Positions 63,181 through 64,000 of a stretch of 64,000 nucleotides of DNA are shown here, in pieces. Origin of the DNA: Synchiropus splendidus (lineage: Eukaryota > Chordata > Actinopteri > Syngnathiformes > Callionymidae). The stretch spans positions 64,020,937 through 64,084,936 of the forward strand of contig NC_071334.1 of assembly GCF_027744825.2 (NCBI RefSeq). The letters run 5' to 3'. Within the stretch, counting starts at the first letter, position 1; every line of letters starts with the position of its first letter. The translations under genes and the position numbers were made by a program. The notes beneath the pieces were generated by a model. The model was not told the origin of the DNA. It saw nothing but the letters and a program-made list of their open reading frames with translations, and ran no database searches.

Positions 63181-64000
63181 CAGTCTTCAGTGGACACGTG
63201 GAGGGTGGCGCTAAGCAGACATTGAAACGATGCAAGATGGAGAGCCACACTTCATATTAAAAATATCTCGACAAGGCGATGAGAAATAGCAGAGGGTTCA
63301 ACTGCTCTTTCTGTGAGTTTGGCCTGAAGAAGGCACAGATACATGTAAAGAACCGTCATTATCACAGCAGCACTTCCATCACCATGGCGTAATGACTCCG
63401 AGTCACATCTGGTATGGCTTCTGACAGGTGAATGTTGGCGGCATTACCTGAGAGCACATTACTTGATCTCTCTGCATTACAATACGTAAATCCTGTTGAT
63501 GGCCACGTAATTCGATGTGACATGAAGACACTGAACCTTCGTGAAAATTCTTGCTGTAAAACTGTATTGATGGTGAACAGCTCTCATACACTGAGATTCT
63601 TTGGATTGCACAGGCATCTACGGAAACACGAGCACATCTACACTTAATTCTTTGGCAATTTTAAATAATTCATGGCTGGTTCGTGAAGGTTAGTGCATAA
63701 AAGGTCGACATGAAGCGTTTATAAGAACAGTGTTTCTGCACAAGGAAGTCTCCGGAGACTGCACACGAGAGTCCTCGTCCATCATGCTAATGCTAAAGAC
63801 CATTTCATATGCATTATGGGCTAAATGGTGGAGGCACAGTGAACAGGTCATGCTAATGATGAGCAAGGGAATCAAGCAAAGAGAAATCAGGAGGAGACGG
63901 ATGGTAATGAAGAGGCTACCATGGGTGAATGAAAGCTAAAGTGGTCTCCAGATCTGTCAAGCTGCTAGACTGAAGCTAATTATCCACTTCTTTTGTCTCC

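Larger units (their letters stand above)
58238..64000 (-). other. pard3b: Part of a pard3b intron, open at the right window edge
   Basis: On the minus strand this precedes the exon at 58126-58237. The expected upstream exon should encode a GLYAxVxKP-type segment and end in phase 2. No convincing match is present, so it presumably lies beyond 64000. The stretch holds possible hAT-type debris near 59080-59150 (CGACTACGACTATTGTC...GACTAGTCAAC) and two non-repetitive AT-motif blocks at about 60520-60700 and 63015-63180. No other gene is supported. Confidence 0.6.

Overview
This window looks like teleost-type vertebrate nuclear DNA. It has spliced genes with GT-AG introns more than 12 kb long, many dinucleotide and tetranucleotide microsatellites, a decayed Tc1/mariner transposase, a Tigger-like non-autonomous transposon and LINE-type 3' tails of the kind common in ray-finned fish. 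No prokaryotic feature, CRISPR array, rRNA or convincing tRNA was found. Almost every open frame is short and random. Only about 0.6 kb of the 64 kb is convincingly coding.

Two genes can be supported, both on the minus strand. (1) From the right edge down to about 31.6 kb lies the 3' end of pard3b (par-3 family cell polarity regulator beta): three terminal coding exons (58126-58237, 44520-44599, 31603-31924). Their splice sites and codon phases fit together exactly, and the encoded tail ends in KNPLINAV, close to the KNP...AV terminus I recall for human PARD3B. (2) At the extreme left edge (77 down to about 5) is a first coding exon encoding a signal peptide. Upstream of it lie several uORFs and a GC-rich region with GC boxes. 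The position fits nrp2 (neuropilin-2), the gene that follows PARD3B in the same orientation in mammals. This assignment rests on synteny, signal peptide and exon architecture; the diagnostic CUB domain lies outside the window.

Layout: 1-77 nrp2 exon 1; 78-840 5' UTR and promoter; about 0.84-31.5 kb intergenic DNA, containing a large A/TA/T palindrome (975-1204), a duplicated 240-bp repeat (8.7 and 10.0 kb), a GATA/GACA (Bkm-type) array (14.6-15.1 kb), a Tigger-like element (20.6-21.2 kb) and a Tc1 relic embedded in TA/CT/CA microsatellites (23.6-24.3 kb). Then come the pard3b last exon and 3' UTR (about 31.5-31.9 kb), the last intron (31.9-44.5 kb, with a 176-bp tandem array near 42 kb), the penultimate intron (44.6-58.1 kb, with a possible MITE at 46.5 kb and an inverted GT/CA pair at 49.4 kb), and part of a third intron to the right edge.

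The two genes are not known to form one pathway. PARD3B is a PDZ scaffold at cell junctions; NRP2 is a semaphorin/VEGF-C co-receptor. Their adjacency is a conserved linkage. Several AT-rich, homeodomain-site-like blocks between and within them are plausible but unproven regulatory elements. I did not see a previously undescribed biological system. The most interesting items are the structured repeats, the uORF-rich leader and a duplicated SPERY motif in the pard3b tail.
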